NCBI GenBank assembly: GCA_003024985.2
Contig: PXIH01S0000776.1
DNA from: Euperipatoides rowelli
Lineage: Eukaryota > Onychophora > Udeonychophora > Euonychophora > Peripatopsidae
Length of the DNA: 24,976 nt
Reading direction: 5' to 3' (one strand)
Shown here: in pieces, positions 10,063 to 20,057 of the stretch
Numbering within the stretch: position 1 is the stretch's first letter
Layout: every line of letters begins with the position of its first letter
Notes under the pieces: model-generated
Told to the model about the DNA's origin: nothing
Databases searched by the model: none
The model's input: only the letters and a program-made list of their open reading frames with translations
Program-made: the position numbers and the translations under genes

Positions 10063-10317
10063 TTAAGTGGAACTGTTATCTTTACTTTTAAATGTATCAT
10101 TCAAGAAAGAAACTTTAACAAGATATTTGTCTTGAATTCTTATCTGAATGTACGGAACATCGTTTAATGATTCACAGAGAATGGCAACAAAACAACAATC
10201 CTGACACAATTTTGCCTCTAATAATTTAATTCTATTTTGGAACACCTTATTTGTCTCTCTGGTGGATCTAGAGTTGATGTCCTCATTTACAAAATTTGTG
10301 GATGCCTTTTTGGTCAT
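10063..10317 (-). other. Unrecognised 84-codon open frame in an intron
   Basis: Starting at ATG 10317 and ending at TAA 10063, it has a more protein-like composition than the other random frames of the window. It has an N-terminal Ser/Thr/Asn-rich part, a helix-like FQNRIKLLEAKL and then a hydrophobic stretch DVPYIQIRIQDKYLVKVSF. I recognise no family. I see no good splice acceptor or donor at its edges, so a Caskin alternative exon is not supported. A transposon ORF fragment or a chance frame are the other options. Confidence 0.2.
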
Positions 10318-10745
10318 TAATGATTGTTTTATTTTATTTAAAAATATGCTTTATTTATATAGGTGATCAGTTGGGCTATAAAGTATACAACCAGCAGAAA
10401 TTATTTCAACAATAACTATAGTGTAATGTTTCAATGTATTATTAATTTATTAAAATTAAGATACTAAATCAACAGACAATTAACAATTGACCAATTAGAA
10501 TTCAGTTCAGTTTCAAATAATGGAATCTGAAATGCCGATTAATTATAGAAACTGAAATGTTTCTCTATTAACAATACTGTGATCCCACAATCTATCTTCT
10601 TTAATGATTTTTTCATCGAAATGATATAGTGATGATAAGATCCAGATTCACTAAATTCTGAAAAATTCTATTGATTTAGCTGCTCTCTATTGTGAAATGT
10701 TTTGTAAAAATGGAACTAAAGAAATTGACGAAAATGAAAACTCAC

Positions 10746-10884
10746 CTAGTTTCTTGATGCCTATGTCTTCCAAGTCTTCCCACGTTAATTCTGTTACATA
10801 GTCGATATTATCATAACCTTGATGGATTAAAGTATCCACATATTGTTCTAAATTAAGCAAACGAAGCCATTCTTCTACGTTCAT
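10746..10884 (-). CDS. Caskin exon: first two thirds of SAM domain 2
   Basis: This 139-bp exon encodes 46 codons plus one base. It reads MNVEEWLRLLNLEQYVDTLI, then HQGYDNIDYVTELTWEDLED and IGIKKL, with the final G of a Gly codon completed by the next exon. It shows the SAM hallmarks: EWL at the start, L-QY, GYDNI and the LTWEDLEDIGI core, which closely matches the second SAM domain of vertebrate Caskins ([20 protein letters not shown]). The minus-strand acceptor is ttttattag ending at 10885 and the donor is gtgagt from 10745. It enters in phase 0, directly following ...LPDYKP of the previous exon, so the initial Met is internal and not a translation start. No residue of the SAM core looks lost. 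Confidence 0.95.
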
Positions 10885-11994
10885 CTAATAAAATAACAAA
10901 AATTGTAAATAATTACAAAATTACAACTAGAAAAAAAAAAAAAGACTGAACACTTGATTTTTGTTATCTGGGGTAGCCTAAATGAATCTAAACCAAAACT
11001 TCAGCCTTCACTCTAATTATTAATATGATAATTATACATTAGCATCATTATTTATCATAATAATACATTAGGCTACTATGATATTACAATACCAATAAAA
11101 AATAAATAAAAAAAACTTAACAAGCCTAAATCAAAATAAAAATGAAAAATTAAAAAAAAAAATCTAATTTTTTCAGTAGCTCCATGTCCATTTGTCTTCT
11201 TCTGAAGTAAATTTCAAAATGAAAACAAGAAAAAAATCTAGAAAGATCTATTAACAGAGAACATGGGATGAATAAATACATTTGGGAAAAGGGGGAGGGA
11301 TCGGATAGTGATGACCTCTAACGGCTGAAGATAGAAACAAATCTCAGGAGTATGAAAATATACAATGGTTACTTAATTGATGCTGTTATTATTAGTTAAA
11401 GTTATAAATTTTGATGATTATTATTAATGTTTAATTATATTCTATAGAGGGCATTAGCATTCAACTAAATTGATATACTGAGTATCTTTAAATAAAATGT
11501 ACTACTGACAATTCTTAAACTAATTAACATTTTTAGATATTGACAATTTTGTCAGGAAGCGTTTTTCAATCCCTGACTGCTAAATCTGTAATTAATTTTT
11601 GTTTACAAGATTAGTCTTGAAATTTTGTCAAGTAATTTTAAAATGATAGCCGCTGGTACTAAATCCAGGTTGAGGATATTGCTTTTTTTTTTTTTTTTTT
11701 TTTACTTATTTTCTTATGCTATTAGTAATTAGTCAGTCATTAACACATAGACAAATCTACTCTCAATATTTATTATAAAGAAAGAAATATCTAAGTTAAC
11801 AATTTTTTGTTTATAACATATTATTCATTTAGAGTTTTAGACAACCTACTACATACTATTTTTTTTTTTTAATAAAAATAAAACACATACCATAATACTT
11901 TATTCTAATTTAGGTAATGACTATTCGTACACAGTTTTGTATTAATAGAAACAATGGTATTTACACAAAGATCTGTTTAATATGTGACTTTACA

Positions 11995-12090
11995 TTTAGC
12001 ATATTCAACGATATCTAATCTTAACCCCACACTGACACTAACTCCAACATGAATATTATAGCATTTTAACGATCTCTATTAAACGATTTA
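11995..12090. repeat. Minisatellite, left segment (about 62-bp unit)
   Basis: About one and a half units of the repeat are present, with the words CTTAACCCCACACTGACNCT, AACTCCAACATGAATATTAT and AGCAT-TTAACGATCTCTA. The same unit resumes at 13016, so this is the left flank of an array split by an insertion. Confidence 0.75.
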
Positions 12091-13010
12091 TATCCCGGAT
12101 GTAGCGCCTTAAATGGCCGCTTGTCTTTTTGTAAATAGCCTTTATTTTGTATATATACTTTGTTTTTTTAGTTTTTCTACTTATTGTTTTTTTCTCTATC
12201 ATTTATAACATTCCAATGAAGCTGTTGTGTCTTGCTGGCTTTCGGATCTGCAGTGGATATTTCATAGGGCGACAATCTTCTCGTCTACGGATGACTAGGC
12301 ATTTCTCAGGGCCTGTGATAACCGGTTATCGTTGGTGATTCCTTGTGTTTTTAATTTTGGATTGTGTATTTTGAAGTTAAAATATACATTTCCTCTTAGT
12401 TTTTACTTCATTTTATCCTGGACTTTTATTTCCCTTTTATTTTATTTTGTTTTATTCTTTGAAGCTGTGGTCTTTTACTATGTTGAGATTGACCATGTGA
12501 CCCGTCATATTACGTGCATTTATGGTGTGTTTTGAGGATTTTGAGTATTCTTTAACCATCGGAATTATTACTTAGTAAATTGGATTTCAGCTGGACTGTA
12601 ACTTTGTTCTGATTTGATTTGTTTCATGAACCTGTCGTGTGGTCAATGATATATTTTTAATCATCAGACTTATTATATGGATATCATCTGGATTGTTTCT
12701 CTTTCTGATTGGTTCTATGGTATGGAACTTGTATTTATTTGACTGTTATCATCTGGATTGTTTCTTATACCATTGGATTTCTGATTTACAACTTAGTTTT
12801 TTTTGTACACTGACTTTATTTTTCTATTATTATTATTTGTTTTTTCTAATCAATTATAATTTATTTTTATAAAACTATGTGAATTAGGCCAAAATCTCTT
12901 TTGGAGGCTATGGCTTTTTATAGAACAATCAAATTACTTTTAATGTATGATATTTATATAATGTTTTTATGTTGAATAAAGCCTGTATAATAATAATAAT
13001 AATCATAATC
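12091..13010 (+). mobile_element. LINE-like 3' end with (TAA)n tail, inserted in a minisatellite
   Basis: This is a sharply bounded 0.9-kb stretch whose T-rich, mixed composition differs from the array on both sides. It ends in GTTGAATAAAGCCTG, a short spacer and TAA repeats, the same architecture as the LINE end at 7907 (AATAAAG, spacer, TAA repeats). No reverse transcriptase frame is visible, so the call rests on the tail and on the clean interruption of the flanking repeat. It is probably a 5'-truncated copy consisting mostly of 3' UTR. The left boundary is approximate (12070-12105). Confidence 0.5.
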
Positions 13011-13015
13011 ATAAC

Positions 13016-13412
13016 TTTAACCCCACAATGACCCTAATCTCAACATGAATATTATAGCATAGTAAATTATCCCTAACCTTAGCCCCTTACTGACCCTAAC
13101 GCCAAAATGAATATTATAGCATATCTCTATCGTTAACATCACAGTGATCCTAACTCCAACATTATTATTATTATTATTATTATTATAGTATATTAAATGA
13201 TCTCTAACCCGACAATGACCGAAACTCCAACATATTATAGCATATAAATGATCTCTAACATTAACCCACACAGACCTTAACTCCAACATAACTATTATAG
13301 AATATTAAATGATCCTAACCCTAACTCCAACATGACTATTATAGCATATTAAATGATATCCAACCTTAACCCTACACTGTTCCTAACACCAACACAAATA
13401 TTGTAGAATATC
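13016..13412. repeat. Minisatellite, right segment (about 62-bp unit, six to seven copies)
   Basis: The consensus is roughly AAATGATCTCTAACCTTAAC, then CCCACACTGACCCTAACTCC, then AACATGAATATTATAGCATATT. Copies vary in length by small deletions. One copy has an expanded (ATT)n at about 13163-13188 in place of the AACATGAATATT part. The CCCTAACCCTAAC word near 13315 looks telomere-like but arises from the unit itself. Confidence 0.85.
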
Positions 13413-13786
13413 ATAGAGCTTGGTCACATTGAACGAATAGCAGTGGGTCTATGGATACATACTTGTGTATGATAGTCACTCGTTTAATTCATTCAATACA
13501 ATTCCTTTTCTTTAAATTTAAAATATTTTCTTCATGAAAAACATGGTATATAGAAATCCTTTTATCTCAATTTTTTTATTTTTACCACCTGAAAATCCAA
13601 TACAAGGGAGAACTTATAGCACATCGACTGTCCCAAAGGGAAACTCACAAACAACTATATAGTAACTAATTATTATATTTCTTGGTATAGAGGGATCAAT
13701 AATTTGAAACACAGTAATCAAGGCATTGGAATAAAAAAAAATGATGTGTTTCATAACTTGCATTATTTAGTGATTAGGCTGTATCT

Positions 13787-13849
13787 GGAGTAATTGGAGC
13801 TCCTGAGTTTGCAATACAGTACATCAAACTTTGGAGCTCCTTTTACTCT
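13787..13849. repeat. Imperfect hairpin, 25-bp arms
   Basis: The left arm 13787-13811 (GGAGTAATTGGAGCTCCTGA then GTTTG) and the right arm 13825-13849 pair at 20 of 25 positions around a 13-base loop. Each arm contains the palindrome GGAGCTCC. The origin is unknown. Confidence 0.75.
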
Positions 13850-14039
13850 AAATTTTCAAAATTCATCACAAGGGCAGGGAAGACCGAAAGTAGTCTTAAT
13901 GCCAATAGTGCGACAATTAAATCCTTCATAGAACAATCAGGTTGTAGATGACCTCACGAGTGACAAATGTTTTTGAAGCCTTATTTTTCATTTACAGTAC
14001 TAACCTTCCCCCAACCTTGAACCCTACCTCCTACTATAT

Positions 14040-14128
14040 AATAAAAAAACCCTAAGAGCTCCCTCCATCCCATTATACCATTGGATAAATGACTTAAAAA
14101 AGTATGAGAGCATAGGTTTGGGAAACAC
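14040..14128. mobile_element. Possible hAT terminus ending at 14128
   Basis: Read from 14128 on the minus strand, the sequence starts CAGTGTTTCCCAAACCTATG, a very typical hAT end (CAGTGTTTCCCAAAC). The 8 bases outside it (CACTAAGA) are not duplicated anywhere nearby that I can find, so the opposite end is missing, diverged or outside recognition. The inner limit is arbitrary. Confidence 0.4.
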
Positions 14129-15928
14129 TGCACTAAGACGAGTGGTTGAGGAGTATCGTACCTTACCAATATAGAGACTTTTATACTCTCTTATAGAGAT
14201 AACTGTGTGATGATTGAGAAGAAATCCTGATATCATTTATTTAATGTTAGATTTTTCTGCAATATGTAATGTTTGCATTTATAATATTTATGGTATATTT
14301 ATTATAAAAGAAATAAAGCTCCAGCGTCATCAAGTATTAGTGTTTTCTTTACAATAATCAAATTTTTAGAGACACCTTAAGTCCTCCAATTTTGTACCAT
14401 ACATATTTATAGCTAATGAGTTAGCCAGTATGTACAAACTGTTATTTACAATTTTTATAACAAAGGACTTGAAATGTATACATTGTGAAATGCATGCTTG
14501 GTTCAGTATTATTTTCAACCTACATGGTGAACAAGTTGAAAACCCTCAATATTATAAGGCTAAATGACATCGACAATTCACATATTTACCATTATAAAAA
14601 AATTAAAATTGTATTTTAAAGACATAATAAACAAAATTATATTGATTTAAGAAATTTTTATAAAGTTTATTCTTTAAAAAAATATATATATATTACTACA
14701 TTAATACATACATATCTGACAACTATACAAAGTATGTTAAAAAGAATCAATCCCACCCCCTCCCTCAAAAAAAAAAAGAACAATTTGGATACGGTACATT
14801 AATTATGAAATCCAGCACATCAAAAATTAAAAAAAAATATATATATTTCAATGTCAGTTGTTTTGATCTTGGCTTATTTATTCTATGATTGTAAACCTTT
14901 TGTGTAGGGTTATAGTTGTTCTATTTTCGTAGATTACAATGAATTCCATTTTCATAAAGAGTTTCCTTTGCATTTTTGGTCCATTCTACTGGTGGTGTTA
15001 AGATCTTATTCGTGTCTTTTTTCACATATTATACTGGCAAAGCAAGAGCTTCCTATCGTTTTGTATGATTCTCTTTGTTTTACTACTGCTCCCATCATTT
15101 GCACTATTACTTTTTTATTTCTTATTTTTCTATATAACAGACTTGAGGTTTATTATTTAGCTGGAACTGAGTAACAATATTTTTGTGAGATTATGTGTAC
15201 TATTTTTATTTTCATCTAAGAAACACTGGTGGCTTTATCCCATTTTATACAAAAGGTACTATAATCATGTGGTATGGTGCTCAAATCAGAGACCAAGTAG
15301 CTTATGCTGTCACAATGAATGCACATTTGTTTGAACACAAAATAGCCAACACTTTACTGGCTCTGCTTCTGTCCAATATATTGTAAATGCATTATGGTAG
15401 TTATTTCATATTTCAGAGGAGTATAACGAAGGCAGTAAAAGCTAATATTACTCTCCATCTTTTATCTTTTCTCCGCATATGCTAGTCATACTATTACAAT
15501 TATATATGGATGGTACCACAATATGGTCTGTATGAATTTGTGTAGAACAAGTTGTGGAAAATCCTGCGTTATTCCTATTTTTGTTCTTTTGAAATCTGTT
15601 ACTTGTCCATACCATAATACGTCTATAATTTCATTAAAGAAAAATATTAATTTCATTGGGGAAAATTAGAAACTGCAGGCCTAGAGGCATATGGAATTAT
15701 AAGTTTCTATGTTCAAAAAATATATATAGAATCGGAGAGGAAAATAATAATCTTATTTTACAAACACAACTTGGTTATTTTTTTTTAAAATAGTTTTTTT
15801 TCACAATCATTTTGTCACTAGGAGTCTTAGAACTTCTGTGCATTATTTTTATTAAATATAATTTATTATTGCAAGTTGTTGACTTCAGCTCTATATTTCA
15901 AACAATTAAAAAGAAAATCTATTCTTAC

Positions 15929-16030
15929 CGGTTTGTAATCTGGAAGACCATCCGATATATTTAGCTTAGCAATTTCAGCTTTCAATTTTTTCCTATGAGC
16001 AGGTTTAGTAATTCCAATAGCCGTTAAATC
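15929..16030 (-). CDS. Caskin exon: second half of SAM domain 1
   Basis: This 102-bp exon of 34 codons has phase 0 at both ends. It reads [20 protein letters not shown] followed by [14 protein letters not shown]. It continues the preceding exon ([10 protein letters not shown]) exactly as in vertebrate Caskin SAM domain 1 ([20 protein letters not shown]). The HRKK turn and the IPDWLP-like linker to SAM domain 2 are both recognisable. The minus-strand acceptor is tatttgtag ending at 16031 and the donor is gtaaga from 15928. Phase-0 borders on both sides allow it to be skipped without shifting the frame, but skipping would remove half of SAM domain 1. Confidence 0.95.
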
Positions 16031-17894
16031 CTACAAATAATGAAATAAAAAAATATATATATACCAAACAACACTAGAGCAATTATGATATCCACAAATT
16101 AATCCTAAATTACAATTTAAAAGAAGCAACAAGATAAAGTTTTTTGTTAATAATTAAAATAGCCTGCTATCTCATTTTCATCCTTGAATAAAACTAAACA
16201 TAAAACATGTTGATTTTTTTGTTCAATGTTACTTATCAAATTTGGATTTTCAGTTAAATTATAAAATGTGCTATCTATATTTTATGACGATCTTATTTTT
16301 AGAATAATGTTTTGTTAATTTATTATAATTTTATGTTAATTTATTGCATTTATTTCGAGTTGATTATGGGGGACAAAGCTGCTTTATCATATCCATTTAT
16401 TTATGACCGTAATTGCAGCTTTGCTATTCATAGTAAAGTTATGACTGCTAATTAACTCATATGACCAAGTCATTATTTAAAATTATTCATGTATTTGTAT
16501 TTTGCTTGTGCATTTTGACTTGGATAAAAAGTCAAACATTCACATACATAACGTTGATTGCTTGCTTTATTCTTATGAATATGTTGAAAAGAAATAAAAG
16601 AATTACCGTTGAAATGAATTTGACATTTCGCTTGATCAGTGACTTTTGCTGTTTTGTATTATTGTTTAACTGTCGTACTATGTACTTCCATGTAATTAGT
16701 TTCGTTTCGGTCAGTGATACTGCCGGCCCCGCGAGGGTAACCTACTCCCGGTATTAAGGGCTATACAGTATACCAGCCATGTTAAGGACAACACACTATG
16801 GCTCGCACTCAGTTGCACAGAACCTGTACAGGACATCACATAACATTATAACACAACAAATCACTAGACATTTAAGGAACACTTAAGTTAAACATTTATA
16901 ATTGATAATTAGAACCTTTATAGATTACATTTTGTTTGTTATTTTGATTCCATATTTTCTTTGCCTTTGGCTCTTCTTTCTTGGTTCTTCTTCTCTGTCT
17001 GGATGATTCTTTTATATTTTCCATCTTTTGTGATGTTCACTATACTCTGTAATCAGGTGTTTGCTGAGGACTATTGTTACCAGAATAAAAGTCGTTTTCA
17101 TTCTTATCCTCTAACTCCTCATTTCTATTTCCAGTGGCCTATCCAATAAATATGGAATGGTCTTATATTACTAAGGGTGCAAAGTTGAGATGAGTGTGGA
17201 AAATGCACATATGACAACTAAGTTCTTTTATGGATGTCTGTCAGCGCCACATCACATGTTGAATTTGAACTAATATAAACATTCAAAATAGTGACTCCTT
17301 CATGAAGGCTAACGAAAACGCAATACATAAATTAACAAAAATGTAATTTTAGGTAAGGATGAATTATAACTAAATTTGTTATAATATACACACCCACTAG
17401 GTGAGATAAACTCAAAGCTCACACTCTAAAGTGAACTGTTCTTATATGAGCAAGTTCTTCAAAATGAGTTAGCTAATTTCTCATCAACATTAAGTCGATA
17501 GGTCACAATTATTGTATTTTTTAATATGGATGTGCATTATGCAAAATCTGAATTGTTTTTTTTTTCCTAAGAATAAATCAAGTCAAAGCATGTATAACAC
17601 CAGCTACATCGGTAGTTTTATCAAATTTTTTTATTGTTGCTGTTGTTTTAAAGATGTTTGAATTAGTTTGTTTAAAAAAAATCAATCATCTAATCCCTTT
17701 TCAATTCCACCTAACAAACCCATAAAACAGATGACAGCAATGTATTCCACAACTGGAATCGTACAGATCGGAAAATTCATTTTCATGTTAAATGTTTTCA
17801 AAATATTTAATATTTTTTTTTTATTTTGATCATTTACTTAATGTTTGTATTATAACTTCTACGTTAAATTAAATCTAAGAATTTATATTTTTTT

Positions 17895-17950
17895 TATTGG
17901 AAAAAAAAAAAAGAACCCATAACTCGTGGATTACAGTTTAAGAAATCCTG
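17895..17950. mobile_element. Possible hAT terminus ending at 17950
   Basis: Read on the minus strand from 17950 it begins CAGGATTTCTTAAACTGTAA, then TCCACGAGTTATGGGTTC. This matches the general pattern of hAT ends (CAGGGTTTCTTAAACT-TGGTCCGCGGACCC). No opposite terminus or 8-bp duplication was found. Confidence 0.3.
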
Positions 17951-18285
17951 ATTTACAATAACTAAAACGGAGAATGAACATGACTCAGATTTCATACACA
18001 AAGATTTTCTATTTATTTTTATTATTTCACGGTTGGATTTGGCAAAGACTATTTATAAATGAGTATGTACTGCCCCTGTATCATAATTTACTATCTTTTG
18101 ACAGTTGGGCTTTTCAGTTCAAACATTTTTTTTTTAATGTTTTATTTTGTTTTAAAATTAAACAGTCAGTAGCCAGTATTGTTCTGTATATAGAACTTTT
18201 TATTAATAAACTTTTAGTTTATTCAACAGGATTATTTTTTTACAGTAATTTTCAACATTCCAGCTTTGCTAGTTCCGGTATGGAT

Positions 18286-18355
18286 GACATTGTTTCCCAG
18301 TCTGCAGACATTGTTTCCCTGTCTGCGGTATGGATGACATTGCTTCCCTGTCTGC
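18286..18355. repeat. Three copies of a 20-bp repeat
   Basis: GACATTGTTTCCCAGTCTGC (18286-18305) recurs at 18307-18326 and 18336-18355 with one or two changes. The first and third copies are preceded by the same GGTATGGAT, so the larger unit is about 29 bp with an internal partial copy. Confidence 0.9.
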
Positions 18356-18485
18356 AGTAACCTGTATAATTACGAAGTCATTTTAATAGTACCAGTTGCC
18401 TGCTGTACAACACCTGTATTTCTTCTACCATTTGTTGATTTCTTTTCCTTAATAAAAGGAGCATTTGCTTTATTTGGCGCCCAAG

Positions 18486-18543
18486 TGACATAGTATTGTG
18501 GTCCAGGTGATTTATCAATCACCTGGACCAAAATACTATGTCA
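18486..18543. repeat. Near-perfect hairpin: 27-bp arms, 4-base loop
   Basis: The left arm 18486-18512 (TGACATAGTATTGTGGTCCA then GGTGATT) pairs with 18517-18543 at 26 of 27 positions; the loop is TATC. It lies in the Caskin intron, so the host primary transcript would contain it as an almost complete 58-base stem-loop. The tiny loop is unusual for an animal microRNA precursor. A palindromic transposon junction or foldback is equally possible. Confidence 0.95.
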
Positions 18544-19278
18544 ACATAAGATGGCGTCTGTGCAACTTTGAAGTCAGATCTTTGGGATTCACCTTAGGAG
18601 TCAGGATAGTTGGGCTCCACCGTCTGATTACTAACTTGGAATTTGCCATAGGACCTTGTATTGGTTCGTGAGACTCGACATGATTTGCAAAACTTTTTTT
18701 CTTCCCTACAGGATTAAATTTTTGAGTTACTATCAGCAAGGACGTTTTTCTTTGTCCAATTTGGTCACTCTTTTGGAGTAGTAAAAAATCTCTGGTTGTA
18801 TCTTTAAAAACTTATTGCACCTTAGTCATATATTTTTCTGCTCCTCTAAGTAGATTTCAGATTTGGTTGCTCTCCCGGAGGATTGTATTAAAAAAAAAAA
18901 AAAAAAAAAACTTGTAAATCACCGATCGTTTCTGAAAATTTTTTCCGTTGAGGAAAAAAGGGAGAAACATTTTACATTTCCTGCTTTGTTGATTTTGAGG
19001 ACAAAGTTTTTATCTTGGAGATTGACTTAAGGGAATCAATTATTTACAGTACCGTAGTTTGTTTTTTTATTTTTACATTGTTACATAACCTGTGTTTGCC
19101 AGTTACAATTCTGTTTCAATAAAATCATCTTCATTTTCAAAAAGAAAACTATATTCATATTTTCTATAATAATACACATTATGTAATAGATGTACATTAT
19201 ATAATAGTTTACACTACACAACACTGTATAATTAAAATGTATTCAAAACAAGTTTAGAATGAATAATATTTTTTTTAC

Positions 19279-19389
19279 CTCTGGGGTTGCTCTTGAAATA
19301 GTTGGCATATCGTAGCCGGCTTGGACAAAATGGTTGAAGTACTCTTCAAAATGGAGGTCTGTTAACCATGTTCTTAAAACTTCAGAATC
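19279..19389 (-). CDS. Caskin exon: first half of SAM domain 1
   Basis: This 111-bp exon of 37 codons has phase 0 at both ends. It reads DSEVLRTWLTDLHFEEYFNH, then FVQAGYDMPTISRATPE. It matches the start of Caskin SAM domain 1 (WL--FQLEQY--NF--AGYDLPTISRMTPE in vertebrates). The conserved Trp-Leu, the AGYD turn and TISR-TPE are all present. The minus-strand acceptor is a long T run plus ag at 19390-19391 and the donor is gtaaaa from 19278. This is the most 5' Caskin exon I can place. The ankyrin repeats, SH3 domain and CASK-interaction region that precede SAM domain 1 in bilaterian Caskins must be further upstream, beyond the window, unless this lineage has lost them. Confidence 0.94.
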
Positions 19390-20049
19390 CTAAAAAAAAA
19401 AAAAATTCTAATCATCATCAAACTTTTTTTTTTGAAAAGTTGCGAGCAAAAGTAATTTTTATTTTATAATGGGCCAGAAGCTGACCTTCAAACAATGAAA
19501 ACCAGTTGACCAAAACTCATATGTCAGTAAGAATTCAAGTACAAATAATACTAAGATTTTTTTTTTATCAATTTACCAATTTAATTATGCTTTTAAGACA
19601 ATATACAGTACATATATTCATAACACAATACAGCTTTGAATATCAAATAAAAATTATTTTTTAATAAATATTCGTTTTTATTTCTTTTCCAATATATCTC
19701 ATCATAATAGTCAAAATTTTTTTTTTGTGGCATATACCGGTACTATATTTAACAAATAATTATTTATCAAATATTGTTGATTTTTTTTAATAATCAGCAT
19801 TAAAATGATAGCTAGAAGGTTATTTTTTTTTTTTTGCTGGAGAAAATAAAGGCATAATGAAGATTGTGCAAAACTGTAGGTTCTATAACTTCTCAATATC
19901 CTAAACACTCAGCTGCATCCCTGAATTGGTCAAATAAATCTTTAGAAAACTTGCACGTCAATTTAACAGTCTATTCTTAACACTATAATTTCATCATTAT
20001 AGTCATATCATAAAATTCTATTTGATAGATAATTTGTGCATTGTGGTAC

Positions 20050-20057
20050 CCTTAAAT
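20050..20057. repeat. Left target-site duplication of the hAT element (CCTTAAAT)
   Basis: It pairs with CCTTAAAC at 21166-21173, matching at 7 of 8 bases. Eight bases is the hAT signature. Confidence 0.7.

Larger units (their letters stand above)
6429..10745 (-). other. Caskin intron (4.3 kb) within SAM domain 2
   Basis: The intron interrupts the Gly codon before HQKKLM (phase 1), in the middle of SAM domain 2. 6429-7300 is AT-rich with nothing I recognise, apart from a 14-bp word ATCACTGTAATTTC that occurs near 7069 and again near 7315. The remainder holds two LINE remnants on opposite strands (7370-7907 and about 8630-9060), diverged repeats at 9315-9800 and an unrecognised minus-strand open frame at 10063-10317. 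Confidence 0.7.
10885..15928 (-). other. Caskin intron (5.0 kb) between the two SAM domains
   Basis: This phase-0 intron sits exactly between SAM domain 1 and SAM domain 2. 10885-11990 is AT-rich with A and T runs and nothing else I recognise. 11995-13412 is a minisatellite interrupted by a LINE-like 3' end. 13787-13849 is a hairpin. A hAT-like terminus ends at 14128. 14130-15928 is AT-rich and shows only chance open frames, including one on the plus strand at 15195-15386 that I cannot assign. Confidence 0.7.
16031..19278 (-). other. Caskin intron (3.2 kb) within SAM domain 1
   Basis: This is a phase-0 intron. A compact GC-rich, CpG-containing patch at about 16715-16770 (CTGCCGGCCCCGCGAGGG) stands out from the AT-rich surroundings and is unclassified. 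17890-17950 ends like a hAT terminus, 18286-18355 holds short direct repeats and 18486-18543 is a strong hairpin. 18540-19130 is of more mixed composition than ordinary intron, suggesting an old insertion that I cannot classify. No additional exon is visible. Confidence 0.7.

Noticed and set aside
13310-13330. CCCTAACCCTAAC-like words resembling telomere repeats
   Set aside because: They come from the 62-bp minisatellite unit (CTTAACCCCACACTGACCCT) and are not arrays of TTAGGG.
13997-14128. A 132-bp MITE joining CAGTACTAACC at 13997 to the hAT-like end at 14128
   Set aside because: The two ends match only with several gaps and the flanking 8 bases differ (TTCATTTA against CACTAAGA).
16780-17150. 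Possible solo LTR (starts TGTTAAGGACAACAC, has AATAAA near its end)
   Set aside because: No matching short target duplication and no clear CA end could be fixed. The boundaries would be guesses.
17974-18360. 128-codon plus-strand open frame rich in Phe, Leu and Tyr
   Set aside because: Its composition is what AT-rich DNA gives by chance. It runs through the short direct repeats at 18286-18355, has no recognisable domain and lies in a Caskin intron on the opposite strand.
18475-18484. TGGCGCCCAA, which looks like a lysine-tRNA primer-binding site of an LTR element
   Set aside because: No LTR ending in CA precedes it at the right distance, no paired LTR was found, and no polyprotein frame follows. 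A 10-base match alone is not enough.
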